NCBI GenBank assembly: GCA_037074615.1
Contig: CM073518.1
Location: forward strand, 15,142,501-15,206,500
Direction of reading: 5' to 3'
DNA length: 64,000 nucleotides
Source of the DNA: Leucaena leucocephala
Lineage: Eukaryota; Streptophyta; Magnoliopsida; Fabales; Fabaceae
This document shows positions 34,569 to 48,140 of this stretch, in pieces; within the stretch, counting starts at the first letter, position 1, and every line of letters starts with the position of its first letter. The translations under genes and the position numbers were made by a program. The notes under the pieces were generated by a model. The model was not told where the DNA came from. It worked only from the letters and a program-made list of their open reading frames with translations, and made no database searches.

Positions 34569-36548
34569 CTCGTCATACCTGGTGCTCTTTTCTCGTTCCC
34601 AAGAAGTCGACAACTCAGATCGGCTTCCTCTACCGTTATCCACACGAATAGTGTTCCAACCACGAACGACGTGCTAGCGCCTCTTGTCCCTCTAGGGTTT
34701 TCTCAAGATTCCGTCCTCACCGTCTCTATTCTGGCAGTTTTTTATCTGCAAACCTTTTGCACTCTCCTACCCCTTTTTCTCTTGTGAGTTGTGTTGTGTG
34801 TAGAACCCTAGCTCCTAATGTCAAATATATAGGATGCTATCGGGCTTCTAATTGGGCCGGGCTTCATAATTAATCTTATATTAATTCTGAAATTAATACA
34901 ATATCATATATTGTATAATTTGATAAGAAACTAATTAAATAAATACGGTTTTTATTAAATCCGTCTCACAGATTTAATTCACCTATTTATTTAATTTAAA
35001 ATAAAGATAAGACGGAATTATATTTGATTTATTCTCAAATCAAATTTGAGATATCTTATCAATTTGAATTTCAAATTCAAATAGATCATATCCATTTAAA
35101 TTCAAATTCAAAAGTGATAGAAATTTAATTTATCCTTATAAATTAAATCTTACAAATATCTCTTATATTATATATATAATATATATATACAAATTTATAT
35201 ATATAATATATAAATCCACCCTAGACTATTCATTGAATCTAGACATCTCTTAGATTCAATGAATCTGGACATCACAGCTCGAGTTGGGCTATTTTGTGTG
35301 CGACCCTGTAGGCCCATATGAAGTTGGCAGTGGGCCAGTTACTATACTAACCCACAAGTCATAAGCGGCCTCTAGCAAGACATTACGACTACCCAAGACA
35401 TATGAGGATCGATGAACGATGTTACCTTTCATACAACCATATAATGTCCCTTTTGTCACACGATATTTCAGTCATGGATGAGGCATGGTGAACGTCATCC
35501 TCCTATTTCTGACCGTTACTTTCTCGATCCCTGAGTAGTCTGATGATCGAAATGGAACTACCCTTCCATTACAGTATAGCCATACATTTCTCAGACTCAC
35601 TCATCGAGGGGCCCAGTAATATCTCTCTACGAATGTGAGGGATAAATTCCATCTTAACCATTCATATTCCTCCGCATGAAAAACCACTGAGCCCGAACAT
35701 AGCCTTTATGATCACTCGGTCAAAAGTGACTTTTGACTAGGTTAAAGCTGAGCGTTCGTCATGTAGGAATCCATGATGATCTCAGGTCAAAGGGCATAGT
35801 GACATTGCTTGTATATGAGAGAAGCTTATGACTTAACCCATGCATCTCTCTCATAGCGGGTCGGTCTAGCACCCTGTACTCTTACATGTGCCTATGACTT
35901 TGATTTATATCTCTATATATCTTCAAAGTCATACTGGTATTATTTCATCTTTGCTCCCGCATAGATGACCGACTAGGGACATTTAGGATAAGTTCATGAG
36001 TTATCCAAGGATGGTCATCACAGTAAACATGCAAATAATGTGATAACATAATTAAAAAATTCATAAAACAATAATGTTTATAAGACAATGATTGGCCCCT
36101 AGGGCACAATTTTCAACACAAGCATGATCATTAAGTACACACATAGTAACATTAAGCATATAGTTGCATACATTGTATGGTTTCCGTTTGATACTGAGAT
36201 TTCCCCCGAAATCTCACCCCTTCCATATCAATCCAATTACAGCAGGTCTTCTCAAGATGGAGAGGATGAGGATTCATGAAGAGAAGTTAAGAATTATTTA
36301 GCATGATTGATATGTGATTGATGTATGTTATGCATATGTATGTAAAGTTAGTTGCTGGAATTTGCCAACATGAATAGTAACTCATAGTGAGGTAGTGACG
36401 TTTGATCTGTAATTAAAAATAGTAAATGATTGAATAAATGTATGATATTCTTACAATAAATAGTAGACATGTAAAGCTTCGATTTGATATATAGAATTCC
36501 TTATTTGAATGTCTACGTATAGAGATATAATTTATCAAAGTTGGAACC

Positions 36549-37811
36549 TGAAACATCCTGCCTTAGACTCCTCAGAGCACACCTGCGGAAGCTATACTAG
36601 CTGTACTGATTCGGTAATTCTCTCATTAGAACTACCATTCTACGTAAGTACCCAGGAAAGACTGGATGAACCGGCTAGGTCCACTCACTACCAGCCTCCT
36701 TAGACAGAACCTACGTACACAGTGCGCATCATATCCTTCCCCCACTACTGCTATCTCCGCCGAAATTTCAGCAGCATAACGGCGTCTCCCAAAATTCTCA
36801 AAATCTACCTTGACATAACCTCCCTGAAATGGTTATACAAGGGGGATAAGATTCGGGGGAATCTCAGTAGTAATAATCATAACAGTATATGTAATACAGT
36901 GTGACAGTGCTTGCTTGTGATTGTGTACAGATAAGTATGCCGCGTGCTTCCATACTCAATAACATATGATCATAGCATTACAGTATAGCTTCATACATAA
37001 CATATAAGACAACAATCCAACCAAACAATAGCACATCAATCACAAAGCCATTACATAAAAGCTAGGATTAGTTACTACCTGGCTAGCTCAGCAGAACTCT
37101 ACTATCTCTATTCTGCTTCCAGCTCCGCCAGAACTTCCTTACTTCCTTTCTCTCTTCCCTTCCTTCTCCTTCTCTCTCTTCTTTCTCTCCCTTCCCTTGC
37201 CCATGCGTGAATGGAAATGAAGGCAAGGGGGGTATTTATAATTATACTTTAGCCCCAAGGAACTTTTCTTCTTTTCAATTAAGTCCCTTTTTATTTGGCT
37301 AAAATTACACTTAAGGACCCCACCTTTTTGTCTACTTTTCCTTTTTGGCTTTATACTTTCCATAATTGCACTTAAACCCCTTCATTTTCTTTCTTTTGCA
37401 ATTTAATCCCTTTCTCTACACAAATGACCATTATATCCCTAGGGACTTTTACTATTTACATATCAGTCCCTGGACTTTTACTTATTTGCAGTTTAGTCCT
37501 TAAAAACCCTCTGTATGTTTCGGGGACTTCTGCTCAAAGGGATATATCTATTTCAGGCTATTTTCTAAGTCTCTGGCCTGAAATTGGGATACATTCCTCA
37601 TTTTGAACCTAGGTGAACTGTCCCGATTCTGTAGGTTAAAGACTTAACTTATGTTTAAATCCTGAAGGACTTAGCGCATCCTTCGGATTCCTACAAACTA
37701 CATGTAAGTGATCCGCCCATATCAGATTACTACCCTGGGACTACGGGTTTAGCAGCCTGCCCATATCAGACTACTTCCCAGTTCCCCTAGACCAAAAATC
37801 GGGATGTTACA
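36549..37811 (-). mobile_element. Gypsy-type LTR with mismatched flanks (recombinant)
   Basis: The left terminus TGAAACATCCTGCC matches the end of the LTR 30698-34412 (reversed). The right end GGGATGTTACA at 37811 is a typical LTR start. The flanks GAACC and TGCAT do not match, and they belong to two different LTRs, each truncated exactly here. Internally most of the 3' half is deleted. An alternative LTR start (complement of GGGATACA) occurs at 37592, so the last 219 bp, with a doubled GCCCATATCAGA word, may be an extension or a separate fragment. Confidence 0.7.
37226..37240 (-). promoter_or_regulatory. LTR core promoter, variant TATA
   Basis: The complement reads ATTATAAATACCCCC in the recombinant LTR. 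A pyrimidine-rich tract (37130-37200) is the GA-rich leader on the sense strand. Confidence 0.55.
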
Positions 37812-39961
37812 TGCATCCATTCATCCATCATCATAACATCATTCATGGCTCAACCAAAAATACAATAAACAAGCAAGCACATAATCAAATTATAACATTA
37901 TAGTTACGTATTCTTGTTACCTCTTATGCTATAATTGTCAAGTCCTTCTTGATGTGGTCTTCTTCCCAAATAAATATCAAAATCTAGCCATTATAAAGCA
38001 ATGATAAGTTATAACTTGATTTCAATACAACTCCAAGACTTAGTTTTCACTAGATTCCATTCTTTTGTCTACTTTATGTCTTATACTTATACTTTTCAAA
38101 AATAAATTTCCATGGTCCCTTTCGGCATAATTTTTCATGTAAAATTAAAATATGAGGTTAGAATTTCTAAATTCAAACTCCTTCCTTGGCTGCTGTACAA
38201 AACTGAAACCTACCCTCTTTATTTCTAAAAATCCTCATTTTGATTCCAATGCTTCTAATATTTATTTCTCTACTTTACCCCACACAATTTTTCATTTTTA
38301 ACCAAATGGAAACATCAAAATCATGAAATTCTCATATATGAACAGTGATTTATACTGTGGCAGCCAAGAACATAAACCCTTAATTTCATGCATACTTGAA
38401 TTTCCAAGCTAATACTACTTGATTCTAGCTTGTTTGAGATTATCTAAATTATCTATAACATAAATTCATATTCCCATCACATAAGAGCAGCATGTCTAGA
38501 AGCCATTCTTAGGGGAAAATTGCCATTAAAACCTCTTAAAACCAATAGCCAATTTGCTACAACAAAGTTCAAGAACTAGGGATTTATTTACCTTGATTTG
38601 CTTCTAAGTTTGAGTGCTTCTTTTTGGCTCAAGTGAAAATTTGACAAGAGTTTCACCCAAGGTATCTATGTGCTTCCAAAGTGTAAGGGAAATGAGGGGG
38701 TATTTATAGCTAAGCTTGAGTTATCCAATTGCAGTAATTTGATCTGAAAGTTATCTTGCCCACCAAGCTACTAAATGACATCATCCATGAAATAAAATAG
38801 GACCTTGTTTTACGCAATTTAGAGCTAAGACCTGGATGGAGAAAGTCCAATCCAATTCGGTGCCAACTCAGTTTAATTTCTCAAAAATCAAACTGTTTTA
38901 TAATTCTAGTTTTTGTAATATTCCAAGATATATTTTCTGTTATTAAATCCAGTGTCCAGATATTTCCTATCATCGTCATTTTTGGACTGGGTATAAATTT
39001 AATTATTGTCCCTTGGAAAATGACCAAAATGCCCTTGGTTAACTATTTTACATTATATTAACCTTAAGGGCATTATTGTCAGTTTACATTGCTTCAAAAT
39101 ATTTTTTGACCCTGGTCAAGCATTCTTGTATCTCTCTTTGACCTTTTTGACTGTGACCAAATGACCAAAATCCTCTTCATTCATTCTTTATTCTTTTTTA
39201 CAACATAAGGACATTTTTGTCATTTTGTACTTTTTTGGATACTGATCTCCTTATATTTTCCTGCATAATTTTATGTTCATGAATATATAATATTTACTAG
39301 ATATCTGATCTAGTTACTATTTTAAAATAATTTTTGAATATTCAATTTTTTAGAGAATTATATCAATTCATTATGACCTTAAATTCCACTATAAATTCTA
39401 CATAACTTCTTTTTGAATTCTGCTAGTTTCATAAATTATTATAAGAATTTTCTATAAAATTTTATCTGATTCTGAGGTCCAGAATGTCCTGTAATAATTT
39501 CTAAACTTTGGAGATTAATCATAATTTTTCGAGACTTCAAATCCTAATTCTGAAAAATATGCTTATCCTAAATATTATCCCCTATTTACTGGTAAAATTT
39601 GGGATTGAAATATTTCCAGGTAATTTTGGCCATTTAATTTGTAGCTCAATTTCCTCTTATTTATACATTTTTGCCCTAAATTTGGCAAAATACACTTTAG
39701 TCCTTGAATTTGCTAAATTTTACTTTAGTCCCTTACTACTCATTTTGAAATGTAATTCTAGTCCCTTAATGCTGCTACTTTTGAAATTTCATAATTACAA
39801 TTTGGTCCCTTAATGCCCCTTTTCATAAACCATGAAAGTTCTTTTCTTTTGGAATTTGGTCCATTTATTCTATTGTATTGCAAACTTCTCCTTTATTAAT
39901 ATTCAGGTATGCTGAATACAAGTTTTATATATACTTAATACAAAAAATTTGGGATATGACA
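37812..39961 (-). repeat. 3' LTR of minus-strand chromovirus, truncated
   Basis: It ends at 39961 with the complement of TGTCATATCCC, next to a polypurine tract and pol, so it is the 3' LTR of the element to its right. Compared with the LTR 763-9216 about 0.9 kb is missing at the left, cut where the recombinant LTR begins. Confidence 0.82.
38696..38710 (-). promoter_or_regulatory. LTR core promoter (TATA plus C-run)
   Basis: The complement reads GCTATAAATACCCCC in the truncated chromovirus LTR. Confidence 0.6.
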
Positions 39962-39977
39962 TTTCTCTCCTTTTAAA
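39962..39977 (-). other. Polypurine tract of minus-strand chromovirus
   Basis: The complement reads TTTAAAAGGAGAGAAA directly before the LTR TG. Confidence 0.8.
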
Positions 39978-40013
39978 ATAAGTTTCATCCTCAAAATTTA
40001 TAATGTATATATA

Positions 40014-43000
40014 CTAAGAAAATAATTCTAGATACTTCTCTCTCATTCCTTCTTCAGCTTCCCAAGTTGCTTCATTTTCTATTAATCCTTTCCATAGCAC
40101 TTTAACTAAGGGAATTTGCTTATTTCACAACTGCTTGATCTTTCGATCAACTATTCATACTGGTCCAACTTCATATGTTAGGTTATCCTATATCGTGATA
40201 TCATCCTTCTTAATTACATGTGATGGGTCTGGGATATACTTCTTCAATTGGGAAATATGAAACACATCATGAATCTGGCTGAGGTTTAAAGGAAGAGCTA
40301 CCTTATAAGCTACAAATCCAACTTTCGAGAGAATATGGAATGGTCTAATATACTTCGGGTTAAGCTTTTTAACTTTAATAGATCATCTAGCTCTTGTAGT
40401 TGGCATAATCTTAAGGAATACATTTTCGCCTTCCTCAAACTCTAGCGACTTTCTTCTAACATCTTCATAGCTTTTCTGTCTACTCTGTGCCGCTAATAAC
40501 CTTTTCTTAATCAAATCAATATGAGCTGAAGTTTTATCTACTATATCAGGATCGCACATTATCTTTTCGCTTAGCTCTGTCTAACATAGAGGAGACTTAC
40601 CATAGAATGCTTCAAAAAGAGCTATCTGGAGACTAGAATGATAACTATTATTGTAAGCAAATTCTATAAGTGGTAAATGAACCTCCCAGTTTCCTTTGAA
40701 ATCTAAAACATAGGCTCTAAGCATGTCTTCTAATGTTTAGATCATCCTCTCTGACTGTCTGTCCATTTGTGGATGATAGGTTATACTAAACTTGATAGTA
40801 GTTTCCATTTCTTTGTGTAGAGCCATCTAGAATTTTGATGTAAATGGAGGATCTTTGTCTAAAATGATACTGCTCGGGATATTGTGCAGCCTAACAATCT
40901 CCTTTATGTAAAGTTTGGTCAACTTTTTAAGAGGATATTTTTCATTAACTGCTAAGAAATGGACTGATTTAGTTAATCGATCAACAACTACCTATATAGC
41001 ATCATGCTTTGTTATGGTTAATGGCAAATCTATTATTAAATCTATCACGTGGTTACAGCTTTTCTGCTAGTCTCTTATGCTCAACTTTAACCTTTTGACA
41101 GGTAAGGAACTTTCCACACATTTCACTACATATTTCTTCATTCTAGGCCACTAGAATAAATTCTTGAGATCATGATATATTTTAGTCTTGCCTGGATGAA
41201 TCATGTATTTGCTCTTGTGTGCCTCATCTAAAATCTTTTCTCTTAAACCATCTGCTTTAGGAATATACGTTCTACCTCTAAATTATAGAAATCTACTCTT
41301 AAATGTTCCAAAATTCTTCATTTCTACTTTCAACATTTTGTCTCTAAAATTCTCACCTAAATGATCATGTTTTTGGGCTTCTCTAATATCTTCATCAAGT
41401 AGAGTAGTTACTTGGGTTCTACCTCTAGTAACCCTTCCTTACACCTAATACAAATGACACCAATCTCTGAATTTATCTAACAATTCTTGCTCTTTGATCA
41501 TTAATAAAGCTATTTGCATAGGTTTGCTACTTAAAGCATCTACCACCATATTGTCCTTGCCTGGATGGTACTTAATCTGCAGATTATAATCCTTTAATAA
41601 CTCTATCCATCTATGTTGTCTCATATTTAACTCTTTCTAATCATGTAGATACTTGAGACTTTTATGGTCACAATACAACTCAATGGTTGTCCCAATAAAA
41701 TGTCTCGGTATCTTGAGAGTATAAACTATTGCTGCCAACTCAAGATCATGAATGGGGTAATTCTCTTCATGAGGCTTAAGCTGTCATGAAGCATATGCTA
41801 TTACTCGACCTTGCTGCATTAGAACACATCCCTATCCTTATTTGTTAGCATCAGTATAAACTATATAAGTCTGAGTAAGATTAGGAATGATCAGCATGGG
41901 ACTAGATTGTCAGCTTCTACTTTAATTCTTGAAAACTTGCCTCACATTTCTCATTCCACTTAAATGTTTGACTTTTCCTAGTAAGCTTGGTTAATAGAAA
42001 AGCAGTAAGAGAAAAGTCCTTAATAAATCATTTGTAGTATCTAGCTAAGCCAAAGAAACTTCTAATTTTAGTTACTGACTTAAGTTGATCTCATTTTACT
42101 AGGATCAACTGCCACTCCTGCTTGAGATATTAAGTGGCCTAAAAATTTGATTTCTTGAAGCTAGAACTCACACTTGTTAAGCTTGGCAATTAGTTGCTTG
42201 CCTTTAAAGTACCAAGATAATCCTCAAATGATGTTCATGCTCTTAGAGTTTTTAAGTAAACTAGAATATTGTATATGAAAGCTACTACGAACTGGTATAG
42301 ATATTGCCTGAAAATCCTATTCATGTAATACATGAAAATGGCTGGTGCATTCATTAACCTAAATGGCATCACCAAGAATATGTAATGTCCATATCGTGTT
42401 CTAAAAGGTATTTTTAGAACATCTTCTGACTTAATCCCAATTGATGATAACCTGATCTCAGATCAATCTTAGAGAATATTTTAGCACCAGCTAATTGATA
42501 CAAGAGATTATCGATTCTGGGAAGAGAATATTTGCTCTTTATAGTGATCTTATTCAACTCTCAATAGTCTATACATAACCTAACACTACCATCTTTCTTC
42601 TTGACAAATAGTACTGAGCACCCTATGATGAGACACCGGGTCTGATAAAACCCTTCTCAAGCAATTCTTCAATCTATTTATTAGGCTCTACTATCTCATT
42701 AGGAGCCATTCTATAATGGACCCTGGATATTGGTCCTACTTCGGGTTTGATGTCAATCGTAAACTCTACTTCCTGTTCTTGTGGTAGCCCTTTGATATCT
42801 TTAGGGAATACTTCAGGAAATTCATTGACTATCAAAATATCATGAATCCCTTCTTTAACCTCAGCTTGCACTAAAAAGAACACTACATACCCTTGATAAC
42901 CCCTACGTAAATACTTGTCTGCTTGGGCCTCAGTTATAAAGTTTAACTTAATGTCAATAATGGAAATTGTTTATGTTTGAGGAAGGATTAGGGTTTTGTT

Positions 43001-43438
43001 CTTGCAATCAAGTAGTACATTTTGGGAAGATAATCAGTTTAGACCAATAATAACATCTATATCATGAAACGACATGCATATTAGTTCTAATGTAGTGGAA
43101 CAATGCTTAAATTGGACAAAAAGTTCAAACATGCATTTGCAGTAATTACTCTAGAGCCAGTAGGAGTAGATGCACTATGTCATATGTTAGAGTACTTATA
43201 GGGAAACCTAATTGCCCAGCACAGTTATATGATATGAATGAATGACTGGCACCTGAATCAAACATAGCATTCATAAGGCAATCATTAACCTTGATTGTAC
43301 CTTGTATCATATCAGGTGACTACTATGCCTCCTCTTGGGTAAGGGCAAATACTCTTCCCTATATCTGTGGTCTCAACCCCTCATCATTATGTGGACACTC
43401 CTTGGCAAACTGTCCCTGTCTACCGTAGTTGTAGCACA
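40014..43438 (-). pseudogene. Ty3/gypsy chromovirus pol (PR-RT-RNaseH-IN-chromodomain), decayed
   Basis: Reading right to left: a broken zinc knuckle near 43395-43437 (CYNYGRQGQFAKEC, second Cys and the His lost); the protease site DSGASHSF at about 43240-43259; the RT N-terminus at 42674-42883 (EFPEVFPKD, PISRVHYRMAP); the RT catalytic site at about 42265-42281 reading FIYNIL where FIDDIL is expected; RNase H at about 41640-41790 (HDLELAA, CDHKSLKYL) with a stop after YAS; integrase about 40560-41200; and a C-terminal chromodomain-like segment (VKVLWKG, EATWE) ending at the stop 40014-40016. RT before integrase defines Ty3/gypsy, and the chromodomain, which guides insertion to marked chromatin, defines a chromovirus (Tekay/Del-like, tentative). 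Many stops and lost catalytic residues make it inactive. Gag is cut by the LTR inserted at 43439. Confidence 0.88.
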
Positions 43439-45807
43439 TGTAACATCCCAAATTTTCCCTATCTGTATAAGACTAATAGAGAAAAGAGATTATGAAGGGA
43501 TTAGGATGTTAATCAGAAGAAAAGATAATGATTAAGATAAGTGTTAAGCCAAAGAGAGAGATAAGGTATAAAGTTATAAAGTTTAGGGACTAAATTATAA
43601 TTAATGAAAGTTTTAAGGACATAATGGACATTTTGGAAAAGAAAGGGACGAAAGGGAAAATTCTAAAAGTTCCATGGTGCAAAATGAAAGTAGACATAAG
43701 CTTTGGGCCATTAAGTATAATTATGAAAAGTTAAGGGCCTAAAGTGCAATTTCTAAAAGTCCAGGGGTAAAATGGTAATTATAGAAATTTGAGCCCGTAA
43801 AGGCCAAAAATTGCCCAGAAGCATTTTAGTAACAAATTTTGCCATAAAATAGAGAAAGTTATTCTAATCAGTTTTACACAACACGAAATTTTGATTTGAT
43901 GTCCCGATAAATTGATATTAATTTTTGAAGTCGAGAGATTATTATAGTATCCTCTAGACCTCATAATTAGATAAAATTTGGCAGTAAATTCTTATAATTA
44001 ATATAAAAATTTATGAAATTGACAAAAGTCAAAAAGGAGTAATGTAGAATTAATTATGAAATTTAAGGTAAAATCGGACACAGATAAAAGGTTAAAGGAA
44101 ATATAGAAAATTTTTATTAGGACTTTTGAGTCTCAAAAAATTATGAGACTTTTTAAGAAATTCATTTTATATTAGAATGAATTTTAAAAAAATTTAGAAC
44201 CATTAAAAGAGGTGTCTAGAATTTATCTCAAAAATTAGGGAAATTTAAGTATATTAGTATAAGGAATATGCCTTGGGATTTATGCCAATTAGCTATTAGA
44301 CCTAAAAGAGGCTCAATATGGTATCACAATAACAGCCAAATAAGCCCAAGAGCAAGTCTTGGAGCTTAAGTCAATTTTGGATAATTTAAAAAAAAAGAAA
44401 GAAAGAAAAGAAGATAATTCAAGAGATAATGTGAGGTATCTTGTGAGGTGTCCTTGTGGGACCCACAAGCCTTCCAAATGGTGCCAAGGAGGAGGAAGAA
44501 GCATTACCCCATGTGATGATTTGTATTAAAATAATATAAGAACTTATGTAATTGTGATTAAGGTTAATTAATCAAAGAACCAACCAATAAGATTCAAGAT
44601 TAAGAGGTTGTAATAATTAGGAATTTGGGGGACAAAGTGGTCCCAAGGACCTTGGAAATTCTCTATAAATACCTCCCCCATTCTTCATTAAAACTAGGAG
44701 CTCTTAGGTGCCAAGGGGAAACTCTTGCAAAATGAAAACTCACCTAATCCAAGGCAATTCAAGGAGGAAGTTCAAGGAACTTTGATCCAAGGTAGCTAGA
44801 GCTTAAGGTATGTAATCCTTCCTAGTTTATTTATAAGTGTTTTGGAAGGATAAAACCTAAGTTTTAATGATAGAAAAGTGAGATATTCTCTTGGTAACCC
44901 TGCTATCCAAATCTGGACAGAAATGAGGAAAGAAGAAAAGCAAGATAGAATCATGCAATTGACACTTAGACAAGCTAGTTTGATGATTGGTTATTGAATT
45001 GAGTTGATATTCTTGACTTTGCTCTTTCTTGAGCCCTTTCGGCCAAGGCTATTATGGATAGGAGGAGATAGAATTTCAATGATATATAATGCTTCAATTG
45101 AATTTAGAAGATGATTTTGTGTAGGATTGGATAGCTTTGGAACCTTGGAAGCATTGGAATTGAAAATTGTAATTTTTGGAAGTCTTCTCTATACTGTTCA
45201 CACTCATGAACAGTGATTGGAATTTCATGATTTTGATGCTTCCAATGGTTTTAAAATGAAAAATTGTGTGAAGTAAAGTAGAGAAACAAGTATTGGAAGC
45301 ATTGGAATCAAAATGAGAATTTTTGAAAGAAAAAGGGAAGTTACGCAATTCTGTCTAGAACAGTGTCTAGCTACTAGAATTTGGGAATTATGAGTTCATA
45401 AATGGATTCAGAAGGCCAAATTGTGTAGGATAAAGTCAAGACATCAATTGATTCAAAGACTAAGCTAATTAACAAAGATTAAAGAAAGTTACTTTAGTAG
45501 ATAAAGTTCAATGTTCAAGGAAGTTGGATTGTAATGAGTTAATGGCAATGCAATGTTAGGATTTGGTTTGTGTGCTCAAAGAGGGCAGTAACACATCAAG
45601 GAGAAGTAGGAAAAAAGAGGTAAAGGAAAAGGATAAGAAAAGCAAGGAGTATGAGGTAGTGAACTTACCTACTTGTATGCTTATGTTGCTTGGATGTTTT
45701 ATGTGATGCTTACTTACTTTGATGATGGGAAGCATGTATGATTAATTAATATTCTGTCTCTTTTTATGCTATGGCCATATGTTATAATTAAGGTACATGG
45801 AAGCATG
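43439..45807 (+). mobile_element. Ty3/gypsy-type LTR, 5' portion, inserted in chromovirus gag
   Basis: It starts TGTAACATCCC with TCTGTATAAGAC shortly after, matching the inner solo LTR 3608-6449 (reversed). The left target candidate is GCACA (43434-43438). Its sequence runs to 45807, where another LTR begins, and its 3' end is not seen in the window. Confidence 0.75.
44663..44680 (+). promoter_or_regulatory. LTR core promoter, variant C-run
   Basis: CTATAAATACCTCCCCC in the LTR that starts at 43439. Confidence 0.58.
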
Positions 45808-48140
45808 TGTAATGACCCTAGACTAATAAAGAAATAAATAAGGAAATAATACCACTTTAATGACATATGTATTAATTCTTAAGTTTGACAAAAAGAGAAG
45901 TTGGTAGTTGAGTAGTGTTGAAAGCAATAGAAGGAGCTTGAGGTGAGGGATTCGAGTCTTAGCACTTTACAACATTTTTGCTTCAATCCAATGCATAAAA
46001 TTATAGAACTGCCCCTCTGTCAATTTTATATCAGCACCCTCTCCTTTCTTCTTTTTCGACAGCGAGATAGAACAGAGCAAGGGAAGCTTCGTGACTCTGC
46101 GATAGAGATTCCATTAGCTTTCATCGTTCATCTGCTCGCACATCTACCATTGTTATGTTCTGCAGCCACGTCGCCTATAAGTGAGTTGTCGTCATGATGG
46201 TTTAGGGAGTTTGCTTCTTCACTTTTCCTTGGATCTACTGTGATGTAAGGGGTTCAAATCTAGCAATTGGGAGTTTTGCTTAATTACTAATTTTGATGCT
46301 TTTTCCCCTTTTGTTGCTTCTTCGTGTGCTCATGGTGTTGTGAACATGGAAGCAAAAATTGCTTTTCTCTACTCCATGACTGTTAGTGGTTTGGGTCAGA
46401 ATTATGATTCTTTTTCTTTGCTACTACTGATTATTCAAAGAGGAGATCAATTTGGGATTTATTCAGCTGAAGGATTAAAGGAGAAGCTACGTAGGAATAG
46501 GTATTTTCATCATCTTTTTTTCCTTTACGTTATAAAAGAAACTAATTAGATTTTGGTGCTGAATTATTTGAATCCTGAACCAAATTTTGTGAAGAAATTA
46601 AAAGTAAAAGATATTGTGAAACCATTTGTATATTTGATTATGTATAGTTAGTAGTTGATAAGTTATGGTGTCAATTATGCAACGCACATAAGGTATTTGG
46701 GAAAATGAGTAAAAGAGAAAGTTAGTTGGGAATTTCTGAATTACAGTGGAGGTTAAAGGTTTTTGGCAATAAACCCACCCAAAATGGTGCTTAATTGGTG
46801 TTGTATGTGGTGTTGTGTGTTGGGTGGTCGTTGGGAAGGGAATGGTGTCAGTTTTGGAAATAAAAGTTCAAGAAAGCATATTGACTTCATGAGTTTGAAG
46901 TTAGTGTTATGGGTTTTATGCTATGTGATGCCAAGTGAGACTATGGATTGTTAAAGTAGGAAATTGTGCGTGAATGATGAACATTCTTATATGATTAATC
47001 AATATGGAAAAATTTTAGGATACAAAAGGGCTAAGAGAGGGGTATTTAAGAGTTGGAAAAAGGAAGGTCCAGATATGGTTTTGAAACTGATTTTAAAACT
47101 ACTATTAAATGTTATATTAGATAAAATCTTGGAAGTTGGATGATGATGAGTTCATATTGGATGCTCTTTTATATATGTACAAGAATTTGGTTTAATTAAA
47201 GTTCAAGGTCTCAGTAGAAATTATAATAAAGAATCAATGTTGTTTCTAAATATAAATATTTATTGTTGTTGTGGCGGTTATTAAATGTATTAAATTTGAG
47301 CTTAACAAGGAAAAAGGGGAAAGGTGGAGGATGATCTCTAAAGTTTAAATATTGGATTTATTAACTGAGGGTGATAAGTTCTATTATCATTTAAATTGTT
47401 GTGATATTATCTGAGGAAAATGGGGATTAAAGTTTAAGTTCTTCTATTTTAAAGTCAAAAATATAGTTAGAATTTTAATATGTTGCTTTTGGGATATCAG
47501 GAAATTGAGAAGTGAAAATAATTGGAAATTGTTTAGTTGGAAAGAGTAAATGTTTTGGAGCATGGCAAGTGAGTGAATAACGTCCTATAATTATAAATTT
47601 TGAATGATATTCTTTCCATTTGGCATACTTCATCAATTATGTTAAATGTTATTTATTAAGGCAATTTTATTTAAATGTTATCATTATTTATATTCATTTT
47701 ATTGGTATTATCATGTTTTAAGATCTTGGAAAAATACACTGATATTCATACGAATGAAGAAAATTTTTGAAATATCTTTTGTCAACTCTCATGTTAGAAT
47801 GACTTACATTTTGAAATGTTTTATGTGAGTTGCTATTAGTTTAAAAGTTTTTAGTTGGAAGACGAAAATTGAAGGAAATCTTTTGAGATTTCATTTGATG
47901 TTCATGTTGGGGTTTTTGTTTATGGAATGCTCTTTATGAGATTTCAATACTGAAAGATCTTGTTCTTTATTAAGTTAAATTGACCCCATGCATGCTTGAA
48001 AAGGTTTTTGAGATGACTGAATATAGAACGCTGGTTACTAACAACAGTACTATTAGTCCTTAGTGCTCCATGGTTAAACTTGAGCTCGATGGATATTCAT
48101 GAGCATAGTACTCACGTCAGATATTAGTGAGATTTATTCT

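Larger units (their letters stand above)
30452..36118 (-). mobile_element. Copia solo LTR, outer layer of a three-layer nest
   Basis: The minus-strand LTR ends at the left with TGTAGGGAATTGG (complement of the copia LTR 3' end) and at the right with the complement of TGTTGAAAATTGTG. Perfect duplication CAAGC at 30447-30451 and 36119-36123. It is split by the gypsy-type LTR 30698-34412, leaving about 1.95 kb, the normal size of this copia LTR. A palindromic double W-box is at 35719-35737. Confidence 0.92.
24769..36548 (+). mobile_element. Ty3/gypsy-type LTR, heavily nested, 3' end missing
   Basis: It starts TGTAACATCCC at 24769. Its own sequence continues at 29125 after the minus solo LTR and at 36119 after the copia nest. 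It stops at 36548, at a point equivalent to about 54318 in the LTR 51521-54647, so the last roughly 330 bp are missing. The 5' target candidate is TTTAA (24764-24768), with no partner in view. It is the same broad family as the LTRs at 30698, 51521 and (reversed) 25640 and 60528. Confidence 0.75.
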
